Below are positions 1 through 9,100 of a stretch of DNA of 64,000 bases, piece after piece (the first letter of the stretch is position 1; each line of letters starts with the position of its first letter). The stretch is taken from contig JABJJN010000103.1 of assembly GCA_018660835.1 (NCBI GenBank), forward strand, positions 62,001-126,000, written 5' to 3'. Both the position numbers and the translations under genes were made by a program. The notes beneath the pieces are model-generated. The model saw nothing but the letters and a program-made list of their open reading frames with translations, ran no database searches and was not told where the DNA came from. The DNA is from Gemmatimonadota bacterium (lineage in GTDB: Bacteria; Latescibacterota; UBA2968; UBA8231).

Positions 1-736
1 GCTCAAATCCGGGGGCCAGTTGCGAATTGCTGTCGATGATGAGCAAGGTCAGATACTGATAGTCGACACGATACCAGTGTTCGTTGCCAGGCAATTCGAA
101 GAGACTGAAGTAGTGTGAACGCTCCGCCTGTTCAGGCGTGGGCGGCACCGTGACGAACTGACGCGTCCGTTCGTGGTTGCCAATCGCTGGCCACAAGGGA
201 ATTCTCCCAAGCAGATCGCGCGCCGGATCGAAAAATTGATCGATCCACTGATCATATTGGCTGCCATCGGCGGGATAGTCGCCGGTACCGACGATGAAAA
301 GGGCATCGGACTCGTTCTCGTAGATTCGCTGCGACACCTTGTGCCACACATCGGGGAGGGAGCGTACGTCACCGAGAGCAAGAAACCGGTAGGCAGCAGG
401 GCTCTCGGGTAACGTGTGGAATTCGCGCTCGCCACTGTCGAGTCCGCTTCCCTGCAATCGGTAGGTGTAACGCGTGTCCGGCTTGAGTCCATCGAGGGCG
501 AAGATGTGATGACGATCGGCATCATGCGTCGCCGTAACACGTTTGCCTTTGCCGTCAGCACGTTGCCATGTCAGCGTCGCTGCGACTGGCTCGGCGTGAT
601 CGACGACAATGGTCATCGCAGCCGGGCCAGGCTGCAACAAGAAGGGACCACAGTCGTATTCAGTGGCAGCAGCGAGTTCACTGACAGCAATACCACTGAA
701 CAGGGCGCAGACGCAAAGGTTGCTCAATACTCGCAC
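1..736 (-). CDS. Secreted purple-acid-phosphatase-like metallophosphoesterase (3' end missing)
   Basis: The C-terminus runs off the left edge of the window. The reading frame begins at a GTG with GGAG five bases upstream, 46 bases after the stop of the beta-lactamase-like gene; this start yields a hydrophobic leader, so export is likely. An N-terminal FN3-like segment (CGPFLLQPGPAAMTIVV) is typical of purple acid phosphatases, followed by a calcineurin-like phosphoesterase core with GDVR near residue 121, GTGDYP at 150-155 and GNHE at 186-189, the metal-ligand motifs of the superfamily. It should hydrolyse phosphomonoesters or diesters outside the cytoplasm using a dinuclear metal centre. Substrate cannot be told. 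It follows the beta-lactamase-like gene on the same strand and may be co-transcribed with it. Confidence 0.85.
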   Translation of the reverse strand, partial: MRVLSNLCVCALFSGIAVSELAAATEYDCGPFLLQPGPAAMTIVVDHAEPVAATLTWQRADGKGKRVTATHDADRHHIFALDGLKPDTRYTYRLQGSGLDSGEREFHTLPESPAAYRFLALGDVRSLPDVWHKVSQRIYENESDALFIVGTGDYPADGSQYDQWIDQFFDPARDLLGRIPLWPAIGNHERTRQFVTVPPTPEQAERSHYFSLFELPGNEHWYRVDYQYLTLLIIDSNSQLAPGFE

Positions 737-782
737 AGATTCTCCGGATCGTCTAAAGGTGGATCGAATGTCAGGCAAACCG

Positions 783-1829
783 CTAGCGAATCGAATTCAG
801 AATAGGTGTCAGCACCTGCTGTTGAAAGCGCCAGGCAGCGGACATCGTCTCATAGGGCTGGGTCTGCCCGTCAAAATCGACGGGATTCATCGTGATACTG
901 AGCTCAAGACTCGGGAAGCAGATCGCATAGTTTCCTCCCGCACCCCAGGATGTGAATCCATCCCGTGGCAGGTCGGGCCACAACTGGCCGAATTCGTTGC
1001 TCCAGAAACCGTGCCCATATCGTCGCATGGCCGGCTCTTCTGCATCACGCAGAAAGGGATTCACACGAGTCGAGGCACGTAGCCACTTGGCAGGTACAAT
1101 CTGCTCACCCGCCCACGCGCCATCGTTGCACCACAGCCAACCCATCCGCGCGTGATCGTGTAAGGTGGTTCGAATACTCGTTCCCCAGCCAAACACGTCG
1201 ACCCGGGCTGACTCGGCCATCTTCTGCGAACCCGCATTGTATTGCCAGGCTGCACCTATTCGACCAGCAATCCTGTCCTTGAACAAACCACCCATCTTGG
1301 CAGAGCCTTCCGGATCGTCGATGTCGTAGAGACCGTAGGCCCTCTCTATGCAATGCATGAGAAGACACATGCCCGTTGTCTGGTAGTTGAATACGGCCCC
1401 GGGCTCCTCCCCTGGCTTGAGAAAGCCGGAGACATTGCAGATGAGATGCCGCAGGGTCGCGCCGCGATTGGCCTCGAAGGCATACCGACCCTCCTTGGGA
1501 CCACGACCGGGAGGGATATCCATCATCTCTGGAAAGAGATCGACGACGAGGTCATCCGCACTGCCAATACGGCCTTCTTCGATGGCGATACCGAGCATAT
1601 TCGACAGCACAGATTTCATCGCCGAGGCGATGTGGACTTCCTGCGTTGCCTCCATCTGACGAAGCCACTCAGCCACGAGATAGCCGTGGCGCACAATCGC
1701 CACGCGGTATGGTTTATCAGGAACAAGCATATCGAGGCACTGTCGCGACGCGGCGAATTTGCCACTGTCCATGCCGACATCCTCTGGTCTGGCTGTCTTC
1801 CAGATCGACATGGGATACATGCTGTCCAT
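783..1829 (-). CDS. Serine hydrolase, beta-lactamase/class C fold
   Basis: 348 residues. The S69-A-M-K72 tetrad (context HIASAMKSVLS) is the SxxK nucleophile motif of the beta-lactamase/transpeptidase-like family (Pfam Beta-lactamase, class C type). The second motif region (FNYQTTGM) has Tyr but not the classical YxN spacing, which is common among esterase-like members. No signal peptide is evident. The ATG chosen has AGAGG nine bases upstream. Members of this family are mostly esterases, amidases or D-aminopeptidases of unknown substrate, not antibiotic-resistance enzymes. It precedes the secreted phosphatase on the same strand and is divergent from the VOC gene across a ~100-base gap. Confidence 0.85.
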   Translation of the reverse strand: MDSMYPMSIWKTARPEDVGMDSGKFAASRQCLDMLVPDKPYRVAIVRHGYLVAEWLRQMEATQEVHIASAMKSVLSNMLGIAIEEGRIGSADDLVVDLFPEMMDIPPGRGPKEGRYAFEANRGATLRHLICNVSGFLKPGEEPGAVFNYQTTGMCLLMHCIERAYGLYDIDDPEGSAKMGGLFKDRIAGRIGAAWQYNAGSQKMAESARVDVFGWGTSIRTTLHDHARMGWLWCNDGAWAGEQIVPAKWLRASTRVNPFLRDAEEPAMRRYGHGFWSNEFGQLWPDLPRDGFTSWGAGGNYAICFPSLELSITMNPVDFDGQTQPYETMSAAWRFQQQVLTPILNSIR

Positions 1830-1932
1830 TTGTCACGACCTCTTGCGTGTGAGCTGAAACCTGACCTGCTTCAGTGTCCGGACATCTTCACGGCAGAAAA
1901 ACCACCTCTGACAGCGTGTGAGCAAGTGAGTG

Positions 1933-2307
1933 ATGAATATTCAGAAAATCGCCAGCCAGATTCGTGTGACAGATCTTGAGCGTTCGATTGCCTTCTACAC
2001 CAGGACACTCGGCTTCACCCTCGCCTTTCGTTTCGAAGATTTCTATGCTGCCGTGGACCATGGAGAGCATCGACTTCACCTGAAACTTGTGGATGACACC
2101 GATCCAAGTGTCGAGTTCGTTCGCCGGGGAGAGCATTTACACTTGCATATCACCGTAGATGATCTGGCGACGAGTTTTGATCAGATCAAGGCAGCAGATA
2201 TCACCATCGCTCTGCCGATCACCGAGCGCCCCTGGGGGTTGTCGGAGTTCGTCGTCGAAGACCCCGATGGACACACGATCTACTTCGCCCAGGGGGAATC
2301 CTCTTGA
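1933..2307 (+). CDS. VOC (glyoxalase/bleomycin-resistance fold) protein
   Basis: 124 residues from the ATG at 1933; an in-frame GTG lies one codon earlier. The sequence has the paired beta-alpha-beta-beta-beta layout: an N-terminal IRVTDLERSIAFYTRTLGF half and a C-terminal half ending FVVEDPDGHTIYFAQ, the signature of vicinal oxygen chelate proteins. Candidate metal ligands include the His residues around HLHLH and the Glu of the closing strand. It may act on or bind a small metabolite, with no substrate indicated. Its stop overlaps the TTG start of the PHP gene, so the two are almost certainly translationally coupled. Confidence 0.8.
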   Translation: MNIQKIASQIRVTDLERSIAFYTRTLGFTLAFRFEDFYAAVDHGEHRLHLKLVDDTDPSVEFVRRGEHLHLHITVDDLATSFDQIKAADITIALPITERPWGLSEFVVEDPDGHTIYFAQGESS

Positions 2308-3149
2308 GCGCCCTCCAGACCAACGCCCCCATGCTCTACGAGATGCACATGCACACCCCCATGTGTCATCATGCCTTTGGCGAGCCCGAGGACTATGCCC
2401 AGGTTGCTGAGCAAAGAGGCTTGAAGGGCATTGTCGTCACCTGCCATAACCCGACGAACGACGGCTGGTCACCGACAGTGCGCATGAGTGTCGACGAATT
2501 CGGTGAGTATGTGGATCTCGTTGATCAAGCAGCGCAGGCGTGGAGGGGGCGGGTAGATGTACGGCTTGGGCTCGAGAGCGACTATGTCCCCGGAATGGAG
2601 CCATGGCTTGAAGAGTTGCACACCATGGCGCCCCTGAATCATGTACTGGGTTCAGTGCACCCTCATTTACCGCAATACAAAGAGCGCTTTCATCTCGGTG
2701 ACATCGAACAGTTTCAGCGCACGTATTTCGAACACCTGGCACTGGCCGCCGAGAGTGGACTCTTCGATACGTTGGGGCATCCCGACCTGATCAAGAACAT
2801 CGAGCCAGAGGCATATGATCTGCCACGATTGATGGACACGATCTGCGCTGCACTGGACCGCATCGCCACAGCAGGTACGGCGATGGAATTGAATACGTCG
2901 GGGCTGAATAAGGTGGTCCCCGAGATGAATCCGGGTCCTGAGATTCTGCGTGAGATGTATGAACGTGGGATCCCCGTGGTCATCGGTGCCGATGCCCATA
3001 AACCGGAACGTGTCGCCGCTGACTTTGTGCAGGCCCTCGATACGCTGAGTGCGGCAGGCTACTCAGTGGTGAGCAACTTCCTCGACCGCAAGCGCGTGGA
3101 ACTACCCATCGACGCGGTCCGTGCATCACTCGAGGGCCACCAGGCCTAG
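2304..3149 (+). CDS. PHP-domain phosphoesterase (HisJ/HisK-type histidinol-phosphatase-like)
   Basis: 281 residues from a TTG that overlaps the VOC stop and has a GGGGGA ribosome site just upstream; the alternative ATG at 2331 has no such site. The N-terminal HMHTPMCHHA motif (His15, His17) and the C-terminal GADAHKPERV motif are the metal ligands of the PHP family; the spacing, the long GSVHPH segment and the GHPDLIK motif match HisK-type histidinol-phosphatases. Whether it really makes histidinol is uncertain, because no his gene lies nearby and PHP proteins have diverse substrates. Its TAG stop shares a CTAG with the stop of the convergent GH2 gene. Confidence 0.8.
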   Translation: MSALQTNAPMLYEMHMHTPMCHHAFGEPEDYAQVAEQRGLKGIVVTCHNPTNDGWSPTVRMSVDEFGEYVDLVDQAAQAWRGRVDVRLGLESDYVPGMEPWLEELHTMAPLNHVLGSVHPHLPQYKERFHLGDIEQFQRTYFEHLALAAESGLFDTLGHPDLIKNIEPEAYDLPRLMDTICAALDRIATAGTAMELNTSGLNKVVPEMNPGPEILREMYERGIPVVIGADAHKPERVAADFVQALDTLSAAGYSVVSNFLDRKRVELPIDAVRASLEGHQA

Positions 3150-5209
3150 GGCAGCTCCAGTTGCTCACACTGCACATGTTCGTAACCAGGCGGTGCCACC
3201 ACAGGCTGACAGATCGCTTCCACATCGATCCACGCATCACCGCATTCGAAGCGGTATCGTCCGGGTTCTGGTAAGACAAACCAGCTCGTCCCTGCATCAT
3301 CGGCCTGCACACCGTAGGCTGATAGTCCTTGTCCGTCCATGGCACGCACGAAGACCTGTGCCGCCGGAACCGGTATGCCGGCGTGCATCACTCTGATGAG
3401 AACCTCCGGAACGCGAGTCTCACTGAGGGGCCCCACGTCGCGACCCGTCCAACGACGAAATAGATCCCGCGACCAGCGACGGGTGGCTGTCGGTTGTGAG
3501 ATGGGTTGCGAAGGATCACACCAGTTGAGCAGAAGCGCTGCCTTGCCCCACGCTTGCTGCGAGCCTGCACCGAATGGATCGATGCGGGCATCGGCGCCAC
3601 TCTGCGACGGCCAGTGGATGTCCAGATCCAGTGCGGCGCTCAGCATCCCGGGTACCTGTCGGGAAAACACGCTATAGTCCATATCCGCCAGATAGAAGGT
3701 CTGCAGCCCGTGCACCTTGAGATCTGGAATACGTAGCAGGAACTCCTCCCAGCCGTCCGTCAGCGTTGGCTCCTCGTCGTGGCCCCACTCGGCGCCGTCG
3801 AAGATCCCCGCCTCGCCGACGCGAATCGGTTTGGCAGGCAGTTCAGCTCGGATCGTTTCGATGGCCTCCTGGATCGTCGCCAGACCACTGAAGAGGCGGT
3901 AACAGTCGATGAGATCGATCAACTCCTTATCAGCCGTGTGGGGCTCAAAGGTGACCTCCGCAATGCGTGTTTGATCAAGCTCTTTGACCTTCCTTAGCAG
4001 CGGCACGCAGAAGTCGGGGTCACGCGCATCGGTGATGTCCCAGAACAGGATGGATGGATGGTTTCGCGAGCGCCTGATCCAGTGGTCAGCCACAGTCAGG
4101 TGCGTCGCCATGATCAAGGCCAGTTCGGCTGCAGTCGTCTCTCCCCGCGGTACCTGCCCCGTGCCGACACAGAAGTTGGCGCCAACGACGAAGACGCCCA
4201 TCTCGTCGGCCACATCGTACAGGACCTGGGGTGGATCGTATCGGTGGTGTTCAACAATGCTGATGTTGGCTTCGGCGAGTTCCTGAAACTTCCTCGTCAG
4301 CCACTGCCGCTCGTAGACATAGGGCAACGTATGATCCCCCCACGGCATGAGCTTGTGTCCATTGAGCAGCAGTTGATCACCCTCGGCCCAGATCTCTCGG
4401 AAACCGAAACGCGTCGTCGATTCGATGTTGCCCATCGTCGCTCGCAGGAAGTACAGCACCGGCTCACCATAGGGTGGTCTGCCCCAGAGGACCGGATCAT
4501 CCCAGGACGCCTCCACAACAATGTCCTGCATCGTTTCAGCCTCGACATCGACCTGGCATGCGGGCAGCGACAATGTCAGTTCGCCGTTTCGCTCCACGCG
4601 GCATCTCAGCGTCTGCTTGATGGCTGCTCGAGTCTCGTTGATCACCCTCGCCTCGACGCGAATCCTCTGGTCTCGCACCGAGGTGATCACGTGTACATCC
4701 TCGATACGGAGATCAGACCTGCGTGTGAGCCACACGTCAGACTCGATGCCCACCGTCGATGGGCTCGTGAACCAGAACAGCGTATCCAGGGCCTGCTGGG
4801 TGGCCTCGCCAACCACCCAGGAGTCTGGGTGGGCATAGCTACCGGTGCAGTTGTGGGTATAGATCATCAACTCGTGATCGTGTCCGGGCCGCAGCAACGC
4901 GCTCAGATCCACGCGCCAGGGCAGACGCATGTGGTGGTGATCCGCCACGGCTTCGCCGTCGAGGTAGAGTCGCCCATAGTGGCGCACACGTTCCAAATCC
5001 AATCCGAGCCCCTGCACATCCCAGTGTGCGGGAATACGCAAGGTCGTGCGATACCAGCCCGATTCTGGCGGATCCTCCTCGAATTCACGCGATCGATGTG
5101 GTACCCGCATGGGCAACCAACCGGTTGCGGGTGGGTTCCCGTCGGCGCCGGGTGTAAACTCCCATACACCGTTGAGCAGCAGGCGATCCATGTCTGTTGA
5201 GTCGACCAT
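3146..5209 (-). CDS. Glycoside hydrolase family 2-like protein with altered catalytic motif
   Basis: 687 residues from the ATG at 5209, chosen because GGAGAGGG lies just upstream; the frame stays open for 20 codons before it without a better start. It shows the GH2 order: N-terminal sugar-binding jelly roll (WLPMRVPHR, GWYRTTLRIP), an immunoglobulin-like sandwich, and a TIM barrel (HHRYDPPQVLYDVADEMGVFV). The barrel strand that normally reads WxxGNE reads HPSILFWDITDARD, so the canonical acid/base Asn-Glu is missing, while RVGEAGIFDG could hold the nucleophile Glu. No signal peptide is visible. It may be a divergent beta-glycosidase, or a binding protein that has lost activity. Convergent with the PHP gene and divergent from the AAC(3)-like gene across 41 bases. 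Confidence 0.82.
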   Translation of the reverse strand: MVDSTDMDRLLLNGVWEFTPGADGNPPATGWLPMRVPHRSREFEEDPPESGWYRTTLRIPAHWDVQGLGLDLERVRHYGRLYLDGEAVADHHHMRLPWRVDLSALLRPGHDHELMIYTHNCTGSYAHPDSWVVGEATQQALDTLFWFTSPSTVGIESDVWLTRRSDLRIEDVHVITSVRDQRIRVEARVINETRAAIKQTLRCRVERNGELTLSLPACQVDVEAETMQDIVVEASWDDPVLWGRPPYGEPVLYFLRATMGNIESTTRFGFREIWAEGDQLLLNGHKLMPWGDHTLPYVYERQWLTRKFQELAEANISIVEHHRYDPPQVLYDVADEMGVFVVGANFCVGTGQVPRGETTAAELALIMATHLTVADHWIRRSRNHPSILFWDITDARDPDFCVPLLRKVKELDQTRIAEVTFEPHTADKELIDLIDCYRLFSGLATIQEAIETIRAELPAKPIRVGEAGIFDGAEWGHDEEPTLTDGWEEFLLRIPDLKVHGLQTFYLADMDYSVFSRQVPGMLSAALDLDIHWPSQSGADARIDPFGAGSQQAWGKAALLLNWCDPSQPISQPTATRRWSRDLFRRWTGRDVGPLSETRVPEVLIRVMHAGIPVPAAQVFVRAMDGQGLSAYGVQADDAGTSWFVLPEPGRYRFECGDAWIDVEAICQPVVAPPGYEHVQCEQLELP

Positions 5210-5250
5210 CGAGCCCTCTCCTGTTTTCTGATCATAGCAAGGATAGTGGA

Positions 5251-5955
5251 GTGCATACGCGAGCAACACTTCATCACGATCTGCGTCAGTTGGGTGTAGT
5301 GGACGCTGACACGCTCTTCGTGCACTCCTCGTTCCGGAGTCTCGGCCACGTCGAGGGGGGTGCCAACACGGTCATCGGCGCCCTGCATGATGCGGTCGGA
5401 CTGGACGGTCGCGTTCTGATGCCCTCCTTCAATCTGGTCGGCTCCCAGGATGAGCGCGCTGCTCGTTGGGATGTTGAACAGACTCCGTCCTCAGTAGGTT
5501 GGCTTACAGAGGCCTTTCGCCAGATGCCCGAAACGGCCCGCTCAGACCACTATTCCCATTCCGTCGCTGCCCAGGGTTGCGATGCGCCGAGCCTCGTGTC
5601 GGGCCATCGGTCTCAGACTGGCATGTCGTCACCTTGGGATCGTGAGCCTTGGGGCAAGACCTATGGCGACAGGTCGCCCATGATGCAAGCGTTGGACCTG
5701 AATGTGAAAATCCTGATGGTGGGCGTCGACTACGAGTCTTCCACCTATGTCCACCTCGTCGAGGTCATGTGGTGGGCCGCAAGACTCGCTCATGATCCAA
5801 CGTCGACGTTTCGGGGTCTGGACAGGGTCGAAATGGGGCGAATGTGGGACCAGGAGGGCGTCCTGGCTCGAGGCCTGGTGGGCGACGCAGGCTGCCGCCT
5901 GTTCGCGGCGCGGACCTACGTCGATCAATTGCTGGCCTGGGCTGAACGGTTGTGA
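5251..5955 (+). CDS. AAC(3)-family aminoglycoside N-acetyltransferase-like protein
   Basis: 234 residues from a GTG with AAGGA seven bases upstream; the frame extends further upstream but that part overlaps the divergent GH2 gene. Features of the family (Antibiotic_NAT) are LFVHSSFRSLG near the N-terminus, GRVLMPSFN, HSVAAQG, and YVHLVEV near the C-terminus with the conserved His and Glu. Characterised members move an acetyl group from acetyl-CoA to an amine; many environmental homologues sit in biosynthetic or sugar-modifying contexts and are not resistance determinants. It is slightly shorter than typical AAC(3) enzymes (about 260-280 residues). A possible hairpin lies 30 bases after the stop. 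Confidence 0.8.
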   Translation: MHTRATLHHDLRQLGVVDADTLFVHSSFRSLGHVEGGANTVIGALHDAVGLDGRVLMPSFNLVGSQDERAARWDVEQTPSSVGWLTEAFRQMPETARSDHYSHSVAAQGCDAPSLVSGHRSQTGMSSPWDREPWGKTYGDRSPMMQALDLNVKILMVGVDYESSTYVHLVEVMWWAARLAHDPTSTFRGLDRVEMGRMWDQEGVLARGLVGDAGCRLFAARTYVDQLLAWAERL

Positions 5956-6144
5956 GCAGAAACACCTTTTGCAGGCTGGCGTAACTGTAGTGTTTTCAAT
6001 GGTCTCAACCGCTCGAGACTACAGCCGCTTGACCGTCAACACCGCGAACCGCTTCGTAACATCATGATTGGTATCGGACCACGATCCTACATCAGTGGAC
6101 CACAGGCCCGAATCCTGCCGACACCACCTCCAGGAATAGACAAT

Positions 6145-9100
6145 ATGCGTACGGCCCTTCCCCCGCGTCTGTGTGTGTGGTTGATAGTCAGTTCACTGGC
6201 GCTGGCCTCCGTCAGCCCACTGATGGCGCGCTCTCATCGTGTCGATCAGGTTCCACACGGTCAGACCCTCGGTTGTGCCACATGTCATGTGAATCCCTCT
6301 GGAGGTGGCTCACGCAATGCCTTTGGCACGGATGTAGAGAGTTTCCTGACGTCTGTCGACGCCAGTGGAGATGTCCAGTGGAGTGATCTGCTGGCGACGA
6401 TCGATTCCGATGGCGATGGCTTCACCAATGGCCAGGAATTGGGCGATTGGGATGGACTCTGGTCTACAGGCGACGCAAATCCAGAACAATCACCGACCGC
6501 ACCGGGCAATGCGGGAAGCTTGCCCGCCTTTGAGGGCGAGTGGACTGATGTTGGATTCGTCGACGTGATCGACGCCAAAGGATTCGGCGGCGAAGGTTTT
6601 CGTGTCGTTGTCGAGACCAACATCGAAAGTGCCGGTGGCGATCTGACACTGGGAGAACTGGTTGAGGGCGAGGGAATTCAGGTCAAGGGCGAGTTGAGTC
6701 GTGATTACAGCACCGTGTATGCGAGATCAATTTTCGTCGGTGGCGGCACGGAGCCTGAAGAAGGGGTCATCGATCTGATCATTCGCGGTTTGGATGGTAG
6801 CGACATCATCATCGGTGACTTTGTTCGCCCCTTCCTGACCAATACCGAATTCGTCAGCGAAGCCAGCGGTCAGACTCAGGCCATCGCCGACTTCCAGTCA
6901 GGCGAACTGGTGAAGTTCACCGTCGGCATGTACGACATTGGCCACTTTGTCACCCGCCTCGCCCGCGAACCGGACCTGTCCGACGACGTCCGTGAAACCT
7001 TCGACCAGGATGTCGAACTCGCTTTCATGCAGGATGCAGACGGGATTCTGCGCACCTTCGGGCCCACGTTCGATGTGACAGGCACCGACTTCTTCGACGA
7101 ATTCGGCGCAGCCATCGATCCGGCGGCGATCCCCTTCGAAGCCGAAATCGTCATCGAGTTCACTGATCCATCGAGTGGACAGATTCCTACCGCCCATCGT
7201 GTGGATATTCTGGCCCATGGTGCCGAGTGGCCGACGGATCCCGATGTATTGCTGCAGCGTTTCGACGCCGTCCACAGTGGCGTGGAGATGACGACCTTTG
7301 ATCCGCATCTGCGGCGGCTCGCTCGCGATGCAGATCTCGTTTTCGGCGATGGATCAGCGGCGAACCGCAGCGACGTAGTCAGCGGTTTCGTTCGCCTCGT
7401 CGTCAACCACCCGCCCCACGGTCGCTTGTATTATGGCGATGTCATCAGTGCCCTCACCGTCGATCCACCCGACTACACTGGACCCGGAGCGCCAGCGCAA
7501 GAGCCGACCGAGTTCTTCAGCGAAGAGATACGTCACGATTTCTTCGATCAGGTGGAAGACGATATGGTCCGCTTCGGCGGCGCCACAGTCGTCGTCGAAG
7601 GAGATGTCATCGATGGCGATAGCAACTCGATCGGCATCGGCGGTCTGCAGATCGGCAACTGGGTAGCCATCGAAGCGACCCCTTCTGTCGATGTGAATCT
7701 CTTCTATGCGTCGCTCATTCAGCCTGACCCACCGGTTGATTATAACCCCGAATCGGGAACGGGCTTCTGGGCGGAAATTCGTTGGATCGATGGCGATGAA
7801 CTGGGTGTTGGCGATCCCTGGAAGCAAGTCTGGAGTGGAGCCGACTACATCGATGCCGCGACAGGGCTGGTATTGTCTCTGACAGATTTTTCTTCGGGTG
7901 ATCTCGTCGAATTTGTCGTGGCACAGACAGACGTGGGTGAGCGGATCGTGAGTATCAGCCGCAATCCTGATTTCGACCCGGGTCCCGACACCGAAATTCG
8001 CGACCAGCATGTTGGTTTCGTGGACGACAAGGATCGTCTGTGGGACATTGGCAATGAATTCGTCATCGATCCTGGCGCCGCCGTTACCGACACCAATGGC
8101 AATACCATTGCCGTCGGCTCCATAGCCCCCCAGGCATGGATTGCCGTGGAGTGGTCCGACCAGGACCAGGGCCTGGCCGTGGCCATTGAGGTTCTACCCG
8201 TCGACATGGGCTCGAGTAACCCAAATGTCGGCCTGTTTCACTTTGACAGAGTCGAGGGCGATCGACTCTTCACTTTCGCACCCTATCCACGTCCCATCGC
8301 CCGGGAGGCGGTGATCGAATTCGACGACGGCACACCAGCGAGCATCGCCAGTATTCCCACCGGACCGGTGCGGCTCTTTGTCACTGTGCCGGGCTACAAC
8401 TTTCCCCATCTCGGCGACTTCATCGAACACGTGATTATCGATCCCGTCGATTTCGGCACAGGTGGCGAGCCAGCGCCTCAGCCGACGGAGTTCTTCGGCG
8501 AGTATGAGGGCATCGCCACCATCGCTTTTGCCGATGAGGGAAAAGAACAGATCGGCTTCGGCGAACAGCGTGTGGTCATCGAGGGAGACATTGTCGATGA
8601 AGATGGCGTGGCGATCTCCATCGATGATCTGCGCCCGGGCGAAACCATCTTCATCGAAGCAACCGCCTCCATCGATCCGAGCCTGTTCTACGCCCACCAC
8701 GTGCAGCAGGATCCAAACTGGGAGGGTGAAGCACAGGGCACCAGTTTCCGCGCCTTCCTCGTCGCCATCGATGGTCCCGACCTGATCGTCAGTGAACACC
8801 CCAGACCGTATTTGGACGACATCGAGGTTTTCGACATCGAGACGGGCCAGTCCTTGACTCTGGGAGATCTACAGTCGGGGGATCAGGTAGAGTTTCTGAT
8901 TGCCCAGACGGATCTGGGCGACTACGTGGCCGCCCTCACGCGAGTTGCAAGTCACGATCTGCCCGAGCCACGCGTGACAGATATCGACTTTGCCTTTGTT
9001 CGCGACGGTGCAGCATGGCTTACCGGTCCAGTATGGACACTTGCGGCTGGGGTGACCGTCATCGATGAGAATGGCAATTCGATCGATGTCAACTCCATCA

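Noticed and set aside
1242-1979. 245-codon frame antisense to the beta-lactamase-like gene
   Set aside because: The SxxK protein on the other strand is well supported and this frame has no ribosome site.
4058-5200. 380-codon open frame antisense to the GH2 gene
   Set aside because: The GH2 protein has clear domain signatures and a good ribosome site; the antisense frame is free of stops because of codon bias.
5985-6024. CTGTAGT/ACTACAG inverted repeat after the acetyltransferase gene, with GTCTC/GAGAC inside
   Set aside because: Arms are short and the loop is 26 bases; the inner dyad has an 8-base gap, unlike the 4-base gap at 25027.
6105-6118. GG-N10-GC element before the giant gene
   Set aside because: The flanks do not match the sigma-54 consensus well (AGGCCCG-N4-CTGCC) and such spacing is common by chance.
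7354-8010. 218-codon antisense frame in the giant gene, with similar ones in the other repeats
   Set aside because: They recur at the same place in each unit because the coding strand repeats, with no ribosome site or domain.
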